60,485 nt of DNA from Verrucomicrobiia bacterium. GTDB lineage: Bacteria; Verrucomicrobiota; Verrucomicrobiia; Limisphaerales; CAIMTB01. Of this stretch, positions 45,163-53,670 are shown piece by piece. How positions within the stretch are numbered: position 1 is the stretch's first letter; every line of letters starts with the position of its first letter. Where the stretch lies: contig JAHCBA010000041.1 in assembly GCA_019634625.1 (NCBI GenBank), positions 1 to 60,485 of the forward strand, given 5' to 3'. A program made the translations under genes and the position numbers. Under the pieces are notes generated by a model. The model saw nothing but the letters and a program-made list of their open reading frames with translations. It did not search any database and had not been told where the DNA came from.

Positions 45163-45450
45163 CTAATAGACCAGTTCGAGGTCCAGCACCTGCCCGCAGC
45201 CGCACACCACCCGCACCCCGGTCACCCGGTCTCCATCCCGGCGCAGCGTCACCTGGGGGGGCGTGACGGGAGCCGGTGTCGAGGCTGGAGCGGCCGTTTC
45301 CGCGGCAGCGGCAGCCGGTGGGTGGCAATGCAGCGGGGCGAAGGCCGGCGCAGGGGAATCGCCCGGCGGCGGCAGCACCCGGACGCGGAATCCGCCCGGA
45401 TCCGCGGCCCGATGGGCGGGCACAGCAAGGGGAACGAAATCAGCCGGCAT
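45163..45450 (-). CDS. Small protein with C-terminal CGCG motif, flagellar cluster
   Basis: A 95-residue protein that I do not recognise. The first 60 residues are Pro/Ala-rich with a few His and look disordered. The last 30 form a compact pattern: VTLRRDGDRVTGVRVVCGCGQVLDLELVY. The Cys-Gly-Cys-Gly in a beta hairpin-like setting could bind metal or form a small fold. The start at 45450 overlaps the motB end by 11 bases in another frame, so it is probably translated from the same message. Given its place at the end of the motA-motB block, a role in motility is plausible but unproven. Confidence 0.65.
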   Translation of the reverse strand: MPADFVPLAVPAHRAADPGGFRVRVLPPPGDSPAPAFAPLHCHPPAAAAAETAAPASTPAPVTPPQVTLRRDGDRVTGVRVVCGCGQVLDLELVY

Positions 45451-46195
45451 GGGACAGTTGGGTGGCCGAGAATCTGGGGTCGGGGATCTTGAGCATGATG
45501 GTGACACGACGGTTCACTTCCGCCTCCGGCGGGTGGTTGGGCATGGGTGCGGTATCGGCGAAACCCGCCACCTTGCGCATCTGTCCGGCGCTCACGCCAT
45601 GCACGAGAAGCTTGCGCCGGGCGATGTTGGCACGGTCCGCGGACATCTCCCAGTCGCCGTAGCTGTCGCTCAGGGGCGGATGTCCCTGCTCGGTATGGCC
45701 CTCGACCTCGATGGTGAAGGATCTGTACCGGGCCAGTTCCCACGCGAGCGTGGACAGCACCCAGTCGCCGTAGGGGGTGAGGTTGATGGACTGGGGCTCG
45801 AAAATGGGCCGCTGCGAGCGGTCAAAGATGGTGATGCGCAGTCCTTCGGCGGTCAGTTCCAGCTCGACCGACCGCTCGGACGGGTCGTCATGCTCGTGCC
45901 GGAGCGTCTTCAACAGGTCCTCGTTGAGCCGACGCAGCACCGACAACTCGACCATGGAGGCGGCATCGAAATTGCCGCGGTCCTCGATCTTCATGGGGTC
46001 CGACTGGCTGGGGATGATCCCCATGCTCTCCTTGGTCAGGGCGCCGAAGGGATTCTTGAAGGCCCTCTCGACGGCCTCCTTGATCTTCTCGTCCTGGGCG
46101 GTGAGCCACAGGACCATGAAGAGCGCCATCATGGCGGTGACGAAGTCCGCGTAGGCCACCTTCCAGGCGCCGCCGTGATGCCCTTTGTGTTTCAT
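45440..46195 (-). CDS. motB: Flagellar stator protein MotB
   Basis: A 251-residue stator subunit. The single membrane helix is at about 11-31 (WKVAYADFVTAMMALFMVLWL), with the ion-binding Asp17 in place. The plug region follows. The C-terminal OmpA-like peptidoglycan-binding domain has YRSFTIEVEGHTEQGH, the ADRANIARRKLLVHGV helix and NRRVTIML. It pairs with MotA to convert ion flow into rotation. It lies 18 bases after motA. Choice of proton or sodium cannot be told with certainty; the sequence around Asp17 fits a proton-type MotB. Confidence 0.93.
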   Translation of the reverse strand: MKHKGHHGGAWKVAYADFVTAMMALFMVLWLTAQDEKIKEAVERAFKNPFGALTKESMGIIPSQSDPMKIEDRGNFDAASMVELSVLRRLNEDLLKTLRHEHDDPSERSVELELTAEGLRITIFDRSQRPIFEPQSINLTPYGDWVLSTLAWELARYRSFTIEVEGHTEQGHPPLSDSYGDWEMSADRANIARRKLLVHGVSAGQMRKVAGFADTAPMPNHPPEAEVNRRVTIMLKIPDPRFSATQLSHAG

Positions 46196-46213
46196 GACAG
46201 GAGGCTGCTCCGG

Positions 46214-47083
46214 CTACTTCTTCCCGGGGGCATTGAGGGATTTGAGCATCGCCTCGAGGGCGTCCACGGGCGGTTTGACATCGCTGGCCAGACCGCGGCG
46301 GGCGACTTCGACGGCCATGATGGGAGCCATGCCGTTGGCGAACCCGACGACCGACGTCGCGATGCAGCGGATGTAGGACATGCTGGCCTGGTTGAGGAAC
46401 TCCATGTTGACCGCCAGCGGATTGAGGAACCCGTAGGAAAGGAAGATGCCCAGGAAGGTGCCGACCAGCGCCGCGGCCACCTTGTAGCCGATCTCCTCGA
46501 TGGGGCCGGAGATGGCGCCCATGGTGATCACGATGCCGAGCACCGCGGCGACAATCCCGAAGCCGGGCATGGCGTCGGCCGCCTTGGTGAGGACCTGCAC
46601 CGGCTGGTGTTCCTCCTGCTCCATGCTCTCGATCTCGACATCGAGCAGAAGCTTCAACTGGTCCGGCTTGATCTTGCCATCCACGATCGGCCGCAGGCCG
46701 CTGCAGAGGAACTCGACCGCATGATGGTTGGCGAGGAACCGGGGGTACTTGGCGAAGATGCTGCTCGCCTTCGGATTCATCACGTGCTCCTCCAGCGCGA
46801 TCATCCCGTTGCGGCGCCCCAGCATGAACAGCTCGTACAGCGCCTTGAACAGCTCCTCGTACTCGGCCCGTCCGTAGGGCGCCCCCTTGAGGCTCGCCAG
46901 CGTGAGCTTGCCCAAGTCCACCAGAACCCGCTTCGGCGACATGATCACCAGCGCCCCCAGGGCGGCTCCGCCGATGATGATGAACTCGGACAGATGCATG
47001 AGCGAGCCCACGTGGCCGCCGGCCATCGTGAACCCCCCGATGACCGATCCGAGTACAATGATGGCGCCGATGATGATGATCAT
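46214..47083 (-). CDS. motA: Flagellar stator protein MotA
   Basis: A 289-residue inner-membrane protein with four hydrophobic helices (about 2-22, 33-50, 168-190 and 200-220). Landmarks are GGAALGALVIMSP, the cytoplasmic charged loop (FMLGRRNGMIALEEH) and the conserved AADAMPGFGIVAAVLGIVITMG with its key prolines. The C-terminal tail EVARRGL is also typical. The start codon overlaps the fliA stop in an ATGA, so sigma-28 and the stator are translationally coupled. Confidence 0.94.
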   Translation of the reverse strand: MIIIIGAIIVLGSVIGGFTMAGGHVGSLMHLSEFIIIGGAALGALVIMSPKRVLVDLGKLTLASLKGAPYGRAEYEELFKALYELFMLGRRNGMIALEEHVMNPKASSIFAKYPRFLANHHAVEFLCSGLRPIVDGKIKPDQLKLLLDVEIESMEQEEHQPVQVLTKAADAMPGFGIVAAVLGIVITMGAISGPIEEIGYKVAAALVGTFLGIFLSYGFLNPLAVNMEFLNQASMSYIRCIATSVVGFANGMAPIMAVEVARRGLASDVKPPVDALEAMLKSLNAPGKK

Positions 47084-47913
47084 GGGGTCGTCCTGCGGGG
47101 CTTCACGCCTCCGGATTCCGTGCGCCGCAGGTAGCTCTTCAACGCCAGGATCGCCTGGGCATGAATCTGGCAGATCCGGGACTCGGTCACTCCGAACACC
47201 TCCGCGATCTCACGCAGCCGCAGATCCTCGTAATAGTAGAGTGCCAGCACCTTTCGCTGCGCGTCCGGGAGCTGCTCGATGCGATCGGCCAGCAACTGCG
47301 CCAGCTCGCGCCGGGCAGCCTGTTCGCCGGGCGAGGGCTCCCGATCGTCCGACAGCGTTTCCATCGGCCGCGGCCGGTCTTCGTCGGCGCCGGTCTTGAC
47401 GGCGTCGAGGGAGACAAACGTCGCGGGCCGGATCTCGGCGAGCAGTTCGCGGTACTCCTCGAGGCCCAGCCCCATGGCCCGGGCCACCTCCCCCTCGCCA
47501 GGCACGCTCCCGCACTCCTGTTCGAGGCGCTGCATGACCTCCTGCACGCGCCGGGCCTTTTCGTGCACGGAGCGGGGCACCCAGTCCATGCGGCGCAGCT
47601 CGTCGAGCACGGCGCCTCGAATCCGCACCCTCGCGTACGTCTCGAAGGAGGCGCCGCCGAGCGGGTTGAACCGGCGGATGGCATGGAGCAACCCGACGAG
47701 CCCGGCGCTCTGCAGGTCCTCGATGTCCACGTGGGGCGGGAGAGCCATTGCCAGGCGGCCCACGACCGTCTTCACCAGGCTGACATGACGCTCCACCAGG
47801 TCGTTCTCGGCGGTGCTCCCGTGACCCGCCCGGGCATAGCAGGTCCAGACCTGCGAAAGGTTGGCGACCGGTGGAGGCCCTTCCTGGGTGGCTTGGGAAT
47901 AGGTGGCGATCAT
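47080..47913 (-). CDS. fliA: Flagellar sigma factor FliA (sigma-28)
   Basis: A 277-residue sigma-70-family factor of the FliA/WhiG group. Region 2 reads IEDLQSAGLVGLLHAIRRFNPLGGASFETYARVRIRGAVLDELRRMDWVPRSV. Region 3 follows (VQEVMQRLEQECG...EVARAMGLGLEEY). Region 4 is LPDAQRKVLALYYYEDLRLREIAEVFGVTESRICQIHAQAI. It directs late flagellar genes such as flagellin. The start at 47913 is preferred because the upstream extension lies over the small membrane-protein gene; it overlaps the stop of that gene in an ATGA. Confidence 0.93.
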   Translation of the reverse strand: MIATYSQATQEGPPPVANLSQVWTCYARAGHGSTAENDLVERHVSLVKTVVGRLAMALPPHVDIEDLQSAGLVGLLHAIRRFNPLGGASFETYARVRIRGAVLDELRRMDWVPRSVHEKARRVQEVMQRLEQECGSVPGEGEVARAMGLGLEEYRELLAEIRPATFVSLDAVKTGADEDRPRPMETLSDDREPSPGEQAARRELAQLLADRIEQLPDAQRKVLALYYYEDLRLREIAEVFGVTESRICQIHAQAILALKSYLRRTESGGVKPRRTTP

Positions 47914-48149
47914 CTCGAATCGGGGGTGGAGGTTGGCTGCGAGCCCAGCGCTGCATGCTCTTTTTCGATCAGGGCGTGACGGAGGTTCTCCTCCCAGCGA
48001 CGCCCCCACCACCGGAGCATCATCCCGGCGGCGTACGCCGCGATGCACGCGTGCCAGACGACGTTGGGCCACGGGCTCTCCCGCAGGAGGCTAAAGAGGA
48101 ATCCCACGCCAAATCCGACCAAGGCCCCGATCAGCATCAGAAGTTTCAT
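47910..48149 (-). CDS. Small two-helix membrane protein between flhF and fliA
   Basis: A 79-residue protein that I do not recognise. Two hydrophobic helices are clear: LLMLIGALVGFGVGFLFSLL (3-22) and WHACIAAYAAGMMLRWW (32-48), followed by a charged tail (RRWEENLRHALIEKEH). It ends in an ATGA overlap with fliA and begins 81 bases after the flhF stop. In most flagellar clusters the MinD-like flhG (fleN) occupies this place. The ribosome site is weak. It may help position FlhF or the export gate, but there is no direct evidence. Confidence 0.7.
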   Translation of the reverse strand: MKLLMLIGALVGFGVGFLFSLLRESPWPNVVWHACIAAYAAGMMLRWWGRRWEENLRHALIEKEHAALGSQPTSTPDSR

Positions 48150-48230
48150 AGCGCTGCTACCGCATCCCGTGTGTAGCAGGCCGCCTGCCAGAAGGGGGAC
48201 CATCAGGGGTGCCCGCTGATTCCAAAGGAC

Positions 48231-49322
48231 TTACGCCGGGAACTGACGGGACAGGAGGGCTTCGGGCGATCCCGCGATGAATTCACCCGGAATATTCTGC
48301 CCAGCGCTGAGGTACCGGACGGAGTAATTCGTGCCCAACACCAGGTTCCACAGCTTCCCCCACCGGGTCTCCTCATCCAGATGGGTCACGATCAAATCCT
48401 CGATCGGCAGCGCCGAAAACGCACGGGCCTGACGCATCAGCACCGACACGTCATAGGCCCCGTTCAACACCAGGTGGAGGCGTGCCGACGGCAGTCGTGC
48501 CACCTGTCCCGTCAACGCCTTCAACGCCGTCGCGTCCTGCCAGTCCACCCCCGGCAGATCCACGAAGGCGAGCCCGCCCTCGTCCACCTCCATCGACCCG
48601 CGCCAGGACCGTTCCAGGGGAACTCCCAGCACTTCGCAATACACGCTCAACGCCTCCGCCGTGTTGGCCGTCTGGCCATCCAGCCGCCAGACCTGCGCCC
48701 GCCGGGCCTCCACCAGCACCGCCTGGGTCAGCCACTTGCACAAGGCCGTTGTCTTGCCCACCCCGGGCGCCCCCAGCATCACATGAGCGCCACCCCGCCC
48801 GACCTCGCCCCGGGCCCGCGGCCAGAACGCCGTCAACGCCGACCGGGCCAGCGCCAGTTCGCGCGACAGCTCCGGAGGCGGTGCGTCCCCATGCCCGCGC
48901 CGCAGGGTGTCCACCACCCGCTGCGCGTGGCTGGGCTGGAATCCGGTCGCCTCGAGCAACCGCCCCACCCGCCAACCGCCCCCGCCGGAGAAGCTCTCCC
49001 CCCCGTTGGCGGACGCCTCCTCCAGCGGCAGGGACTCCACGGAACGCCGCTCCTCCCCGCCCATTCCGCCCCCGGCCGTGCCGTCCACCCCTGGCTCCAC
49101 CCATCGGGGCGCCCCGGACCAGCCCCCCGTCTCCCCCGCCTCCGGCCGATAGGCCAGGATTTCCAGCCGCTGACGCGGGCGCCGCAGGAAACGTCCGGAC
49201 TGCACCGGGATGCGCCGGACATGGACGACCACGGCCGAAGGACCGAGTTGGGCCCGCACCTGGGCCACCGCATCCTCGACGGAATCGGCCACGAACGGCA
49301 CCAGCTGGTCGTCGGCGCTCAT
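48231..49322 (-). CDS. flhF: Flagellar biosynthesis GTPase FlhF
   Basis: A 363-residue SRP-type GTPase. The N-terminal part is short and basic, with a Gly-rich disordered insert (about 65-120). The G domain begins near 175: P-loop GAPGVGKTT (184-192), then the WRLDGQTANTAEALSVYCEVLGVPLE segment, DLPGVDWQD, and the base-specificity motif LIVTHLDEETRWGKLWNL. C-terminal SVRYLSAGQNIPGEFI is the FlhF/Ffh-type ending. It places the flagellum, often at a pole. It overlaps flhA in an ATGA. Its usual partner FlhG is not found in the window. Confidence 0.9.
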   Translation of the reverse strand: MSADDQLVPFVADSVEDAVAQVRAQLGPSAVVVHVRRIPVQSGRFLRRPRQRLEILAYRPEAGETGGWSGAPRWVEPGVDGTAGGGMGGEERRSVESLPLEEASANGGESFSGGGGWRVGRLLEATGFQPSHAQRVVDTLRRGHGDAPPPELSRELALARSALTAFWPRARGEVGRGGAHVMLGAPGVGKTTALCKWLTQAVLVEARRAQVWRLDGQTANTAEALSVYCEVLGVPLERSWRGSMEVDEGGLAFVDLPGVDWQDATALKALTGQVARLPSARLHLVLNGAYDVSVLMRQARAFSALPIEDLIVTHLDEETRWGKLWNLVLGTNYSVRYLSAGQNIPGEFIAGSPEALLSRQFPA

Positions 49323-51439
49323 TCCGGACAGGGAATGGTGGTGGCGCTCTGCACCTCAACGCGGGCGGGGATCTCGGCGTACGACAGCACCGCCAGCTCG
49401 GCGAAAGTCGTCTCGAAAAAGCGCCGGAACGCCAGCCGGATCTGCGGCGCGCAAAGCACGACCGGGGGCTGCCCGACCGCCAGGAGCTGCTGGATCCGAC
49501 CGGACAATCCCTCGACCAGGTGCCGGGCCAGTCTGGGTTCCATGACCAGGGACACCTCCATGGGGGTCTGCCGCACGCCCTGCGAGATCTGCTGTTCGAG
49601 GCGCGGATCCAGCGTGATGGCCCGCAGCATCCCGTTGTCCTGCTGGTAGGGTTTCACGATCTGCCAACCCAGCGCCCGCCGGGCGTGCTCGGACAGCTCG
49701 TCGGGATTCTTGGTCACCGCGGCGTAATCGGCGACCTTCTCGAGAATGCCGGACAGATTGCGGATCGAGATGCCCTCGGCCAGGAGGTTCTGCAGGATCC
49801 GCTGGATCTGACCGAGGTTGAGCATCCCCGGAATGAGATCGCTGACGATCGCCGAGTGGGTCTGCTTGAGGTTGTCCACCAGGGTCTGCACGTCCTGCCG
49901 GCTGAGAATCTCGTGCGCGTTGCGCTTGATGGTCTCCGAAAGGTGGGTGACCAGCACGGAGGCCGCGTCCACCACGGTGTACCCGGCCAGCTCCGCGTTG
50001 CGGCGCTCGACTTCGGTGATCCAGGTGGCGGGCAGCTTGAACACGGGTTCCACGGTGGGCATGCCGCGCAGCACAGTCTTGCTGTTGGTGGCGTTCATGG
50101 CCAGCCACTGGCCGGGCATCAACTCGCCCTGGACCACCGGATTGCCCTTCAGCAGGAACCGGTACTCGTTGGGACCGAGCTGCATGTTGTCGCGCAGCCG
50201 GATGGGGGGCACCACCATCCCCATCTCCTGGGCGAAGGTCTTGCGCACCCCGGTCACCCGTTCGAGCAGATCCCCGCCGCGCCGACCGTCCGCCAGTCCG
50301 ACCAGCCCGTACCCGAGTTCGATTTGAAGGGTGTCGAGGGGCAGCAGGGACTCGAGCTTCTCGGCCGCACCGCCCTCGGGCTTGGCCGGTCCTCCGCCCG
50401 CTCCGCCCGCACCCTTGGCGCCGGCCCCCGCGCCACCCCCCGCCGCCGCCTCCGCCTCCTTGAGCTGCCCCTGGTGCTGCTTGAGCGCCCGGGCGAGCAG
50501 GAAGGTCACCACCGCCAGCCCGAGGAACGTCAGGGTCGGCAGGCCCGGCACCAGGGCGAAGATCCCCAGCATCCCCGACAACACGAACATCGCCCGCGGA
50601 AACAGGAAGAGCTGCTTGCTCAACTCCCGGCCCAGGTCGTCCTTGGCGGCCGCCCGGGTCACCAGAATGCCCGCCGCCACCGAGGTGATCAGGGCCGGCA
50701 CCTGCGAGACCAGGCCATCCCCGATCGACAGCAGCGTGAAGCGCTGGAGCGAATCCGCCACGGTCATGCCCTTCTGCATGATCCCGATCGCGAATCCGCC
50801 GATGACGTTGATCAGGGTGATCAGGATCGAGGCGACGGCATCGCCGCGGACGAACTTGCTGGCACCGTCCATCGCGCCGTAGAAGTCGGCCTCCTGCTCG
50901 ACCCGACGGCGGCGTTCCCGCGCCTCGGCCTCGTTGATGACCCCGGCATTGAGTTCGGCATCGATGGCCATCTGCTTGCCCGGCATGGCATCGAGGGTGA
51001 ACCGGGCGGCCACCTCGGCGATGCGGCCGGCGCCCTTGGTGATGACGATGAAGTTGATGATCACCAGGATCGCGAAGACCACCAGGCCGACCACGAAGTT
51101 CCCCCGCACCACGAAGTCCCCGAAGGACTGGATGATCTGACCGGCATAGCCGTCGAGCAGGATCAGCCGCGTCGAGGCGATGTTCAGGCCGAGCCGGAAC
51201 AGCGTCACGAAGAGCAGCAGGGTCGGGAACCCGCTGAAATCCGCCGGTTCCTTCACGTAAAGGATCACCAGCAGGATCAGGAGCGAGATGGCGATGCTTC
51301 CCGCCAGCAGGCCGTCCAGGAGGAACGGCGAGACGGGCAGGATCATCAGCAGGATGGTCCCGAACAGCGCCGCCGTAAGGAACAGGTCCCCGCTGCCGAG
51401 CAGGCGCGAAATCCTGGAAGGTGTCTGAGGGGCGGCCAT
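49319..51439 (-). CDS. flhA: Flagellar type III export gate protein FlhA
   Basis: A 706-residue inner-membrane protein. Eight hydrophobic helices occupy about 15-330. The FHIPEP-family motif RFTLDAMPGKQMAIDAELNAG is present in the cytoplasmic loop, followed by RRRRVEQEADFYGAMDGASKFVRGDA. An Ala/Gly-rich linker (about 335-365) leads to the large cytoplasmic domain that receives substrates and chaperones (NPDELSEHARRALGWQIVKPYQQDNG). It forms the nonameric gate. It lies 5 bases after flhB and overlaps flhF by 4 bases. Confidence 0.95.
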   Translation of the reverse strand: MAAPQTPSRISRLLGSGDLFLTAALFGTILLMILPVSPFLLDGLLAGSIAISLLILLVILYVKEPADFSGFPTLLLFVTLFRLGLNIASTRLILLDGYAGQIIQSFGDFVVRGNFVVGLVVFAILVIINFIVITKGAGRIAEVAARFTLDAMPGKQMAIDAELNAGVINEAEARERRRRVEQEADFYGAMDGASKFVRGDAVASILITLINVIGGFAIGIMQKGMTVADSLQRFTLLSIGDGLVSQVPALITSVAAGILVTRAAAKDDLGRELSKQLFLFPRAMFVLSGMLGIFALVPGLPTLTFLGLAVVTFLLARALKQHQGQLKEAEAAAGGGAGAGAKGAGGAGGGPAKPEGGAAEKLESLLPLDTLQIELGYGLVGLADGRRGGDLLERVTGVRKTFAQEMGMVVPPIRLRDNMQLGPNEYRFLLKGNPVVQGELMPGQWLAMNATNSKTVLRGMPTVEPVFKLPATWITEVERRNAELAGYTVVDAASVLVTHLSETIKRNAHEILSRQDVQTLVDNLKQTHSAIVSDLIPGMLNLGQIQRILQNLLAEGISIRNLSGILEKVADYAAVTKNPDELSEHARRALGWQIVKPYQQDNGMLRAITLDPRLEQQISQGVRQTPMEVSLVMEPRLARHLVEGLSGRIQQLLAVGQPPVVLCAPQIRLAFRRFFETTFAELAVLSYAEIPARVEVQSATTIPCPE

Positions 51440-51443
51440 GGGA

Positions 51444-52532
51444 TCAGGTTCCGGCGTGTTGCTCGCGGTAGTAGCGGTAGGCGTTCACCCGGTACACCCA
51501 GGCCAGCACCTCGGCGACCGCCGCGAAGACCTGGGCCGGGATCTCCCCGCCCACCCGCCCGTGCTTGAACATCAGCCGGGCCAGCGGCTTGTCTTCGAGG
51601 ATCGGCACCTGGTGCTGCCGCGCCACCTCGCGGATCCGCAGCGCATTCAGGCGCGATCCCTTGGCCACGATGCGCGGAGCCTTCATCGTCCGCCGGTCGT
51701 ACCGCAGGGCGATGGCAAGGTGGGTCGGGTTGGTCACCACCACGTCCGCCTGCGGCACGTCCATCAGCATCTTGCGCTGGTTGACGCCCTGGCGGCGACG
51801 GCGCTGCTGGGCCCGCACCTGGGGATTGCCCTCGGTGTTCTTCATCTCATCCTTGACCTCCTGACGGGTCATCATCATGTCACGGTGGTTCTTCCAGAAC
51901 TGGTATCCGTAATCGAGGGCGGCGATGACCATCAGGGCGAAGAGGACCCGCAGGATGATCTTCCGCGCCGAGTCGGCCATGAACAGGTTGATCCGCTGCA
52001 CATCCACCATCGCGGTGAAGATCGGGTCGTCGAGCACCCCGCGGATCACCTGCGCCGTCAGAGCCACGATCACCGTCAGCTTCAGCAGCGCGATGCCCGC
52101 GGTCACCGTCGAATGGATCGAGAAGACCCGCTTGAACCCGCTCACCACGCTCAACCGCTCCCACTTCGCCTCCAGAGCCTCCGGAGCCGTCCGAAACCGG
52201 CTTTGAATGCCGCCGGCGAGCAATCCGCCGAGAATGGTCGCCGCCATGATGGGCCAGAGGCACTGACCGAGGGCCACCGCCGTGCTCACCACATGCCCGT
52301 GCATGGCCACCGGCGTCAGCGGCACCTCGTGCAGGTGCCCGAGCGTCGAGCCCACCGCCACGCTCAGGATCCGCCAGATCTCCCGGCTGGTGAACAACAG
52401 CGCCAGGAAGCCGGCCCCCAGCACAAACACCGTCTGGATCTCCGTGCTCCGCGCGAACTGGCCCTTCTTCCAGGCGTCCTCCAGCCGACGCGGTGTCGGT
52501 TGCTCGGTCTTCTCGCCAACTTGCTCGCTCAT
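51444..52532 (-). CDS. flhB: Flagellar export switch protein FlhB
   Basis: A 362-residue protein with the FlhB start KTEQPTPRRLEDAWKKGQFARSTEI. Four membrane helices follow. The self-cleavage site NPTH lies at 268-271 within VVVTNPTHLAIALRYD, so the substrate-specificity switch should be functional. LARLMFKHGRVGGEIPAQVFAAVAEVLAWVYRVNAYR is the conserved C-terminus. It works with FliK, whose gene is at the right edge, to end hook export. It lies 28 bases after fliR. Confidence 0.95.
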   Translation of the reverse strand: MSEQVGEKTEQPTPRRLEDAWKKGQFARSTEIQTVFVLGAGFLALLFTSREIWRILSVAVGSTLGHLHEVPLTPVAMHGHVVSTAVALGQCLWPIMAATILGGLLAGGIQSRFRTAPEALEAKWERLSVVSGFKRVFSIHSTVTAGIALLKLTVIVALTAQVIRGVLDDPIFTAMVDVQRINLFMADSARKIILRVLFALMVIAALDYGYQFWKNHRDMMMTRQEVKDEMKNTEGNPQVRAQQRRRRQGVNQRKMLMDVPQADVVVTNPTHLAIALRYDRRTMKAPRIVAKGSRLNALRIREVARQHQVPILEDKPLARLMFKHGRVGGEIPAQVFAAVAEVLAWVYRVNAYRYYREQHAGT

Positions 52533-52560
52533 GACCTCATCGGGCGCTCCTCCCGCCCCC

Positions 52561-53340
52561 CTATGGCCGGACCCGCATCAGGGCCGCGATGCGGACCACG
52601 TCCTCCGGCAACCGCCCCAGGTAGTTGCCGATCTGGTGCGACATCAACTGGAACCCGAGCCCGAACACCACCAGGCCCGAGAACAGGCGCACGGCGAAAC
52701 TCTCCGTGAAGACGTTCATCTGGGACACCGCCCGTCCCAGAACCGCAAACACCAGCGAGATGATGAAGGACACCGCCATCACCGGCGCCGCCATCTGCAA
52801 CGCGATCACGAAGACCAGCCCGGCCCAGCGCAACACCTCGCCCAGCACCGCCTCCGGCAACCCCGCCGTCCCCACCGGCAGCAGCGCAAACGACCGCTGA
52901 AACCCCACCAGCATCCAGTGGTGCAGATCCAGCACCAGCCACAGCATCGTCGCCAGGTAGTTCAGCATCGTCCCCGGCACGCTCGCCTGCGAGTTGGTCA
53001 GCGGGTTGTAGCTCGGCGGCAGGCTCAATCCGATCTCCGCCCCGATGATCGCCCCCGCCATTTCGACCGCATAGAAGACCATCCGGCACACAAATCCGAA
53101 CAGCAGCCCGATCCCCACCTCCGCCGCCATCAGCCCGATCAACCCGGCCATGTCCATCCCCGACGCCACCCCGCCCGGCACCATCGGGCTCACCAGGAAG
53201 GCCAGCAGCGCGCCCAGCGCCACCCGGATCGGCACCGGGACCGACGGCGCGGAGAAAACCGGAAACACCATCAGCAGGCCGCTCGCCCGCAGGAAGACCA
53301 TCACCCACCCGGCCAGCCACTCGGAGGTCAACGGTATCAT
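52561..53340 (-). CDS. fliR: Flagellar export gate protein FliR
   Basis: A 259-residue polytopic protein with about six hydrophobic helices. The start WLAGWVMVFLRASGLLMVFPVFSAPSVPVPIRVALGALLAFLV is typical, and the ALQMAAPVMAVSFIISLVFAVLGRAVSQMNVF segment with GLVVFGLGFQLM is the classical FliR C-terminal half. It joins FliP and FliQ in the core export complex. It lies between fliQ and flhB in the same direction, 17 bases after fliQ. Confidence 0.93.
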   Translation of the reverse strand: MIPLTSEWLAGWVMVFLRASGLLMVFPVFSAPSVPVPIRVALGALLAFLVSPMVPGGVASGMDMAGLIGLMAAEVGIGLLFGFVCRMVFYAVEMAGAIIGAEIGLSLPPSYNPLTNSQASVPGTMLNYLATMLWLVLDLHHWMLVGFQRSFALLPVGTAGLPEAVLGEVLRWAGLVFVIALQMAAPVMAVSFIISLVFAVLGRAVSQMNVFTESFAVRLFSGLVVFGLGFQLMSHQIGNYLGRLPEDVVRIAALMRVRP

Positions 53341-53357
53341 TGCGTTCCATGCCCCTC

Positions 53358-53627
53358 CTATCGCGTCATCTGCGGAATGCGCTCGATGACCGCCACCGTG
53401 AACTCGATCACCGTCCGCAACATGTAGGGCAGCAGCACCAGCAGCACCCCGGTGATGCCCAGCGCCTTCGGCACGAACGTCAGGGTCTGCTCATGGATCG
53501 ATGTCACGGTCTGAAAGAGGCTCACCGCCAGCCCCAGCAGCATGGCGGTCAGCAGGAAGGGCGCCGCCAGGCCCACCGCCTGCATCATCATCGACTTCAA
53601 CAGTTCCGCCGCGAATTCCGGATTCAT
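53358..53627 (-). CDS. fliQ: Flagellar export gate protein FliQ
   Basis: An 89-residue protein with two membrane helices, the normal size for FliQ. Motifs include LLKSMMMQAVGLAAPFLLTAMLLGLAVSLFQTVTSIHEQTLTFVPKALGI, where FQTVTSIHEQTLTFVPK is highly conserved. Start at the Met of MNPEFAAELL (53627); the ten residues upstream are Gly-rich and not part of the family. It lies between fliP and fliR. Confidence 0.93.
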   Translation of the reverse strand: MNPEFAAELLKSMMMQAVGLAAPFLLTAMLLGLAVSLFQTVTSIHEQTLTFVPKALGITGVLLVLLPYMLRTVIEFTVAVIERIPQMTR

Positions 53628-53670
53628 GGTCTTGTTCTGGCCGCGTCCGCCTCCCACCCGTCCCCTCCCG

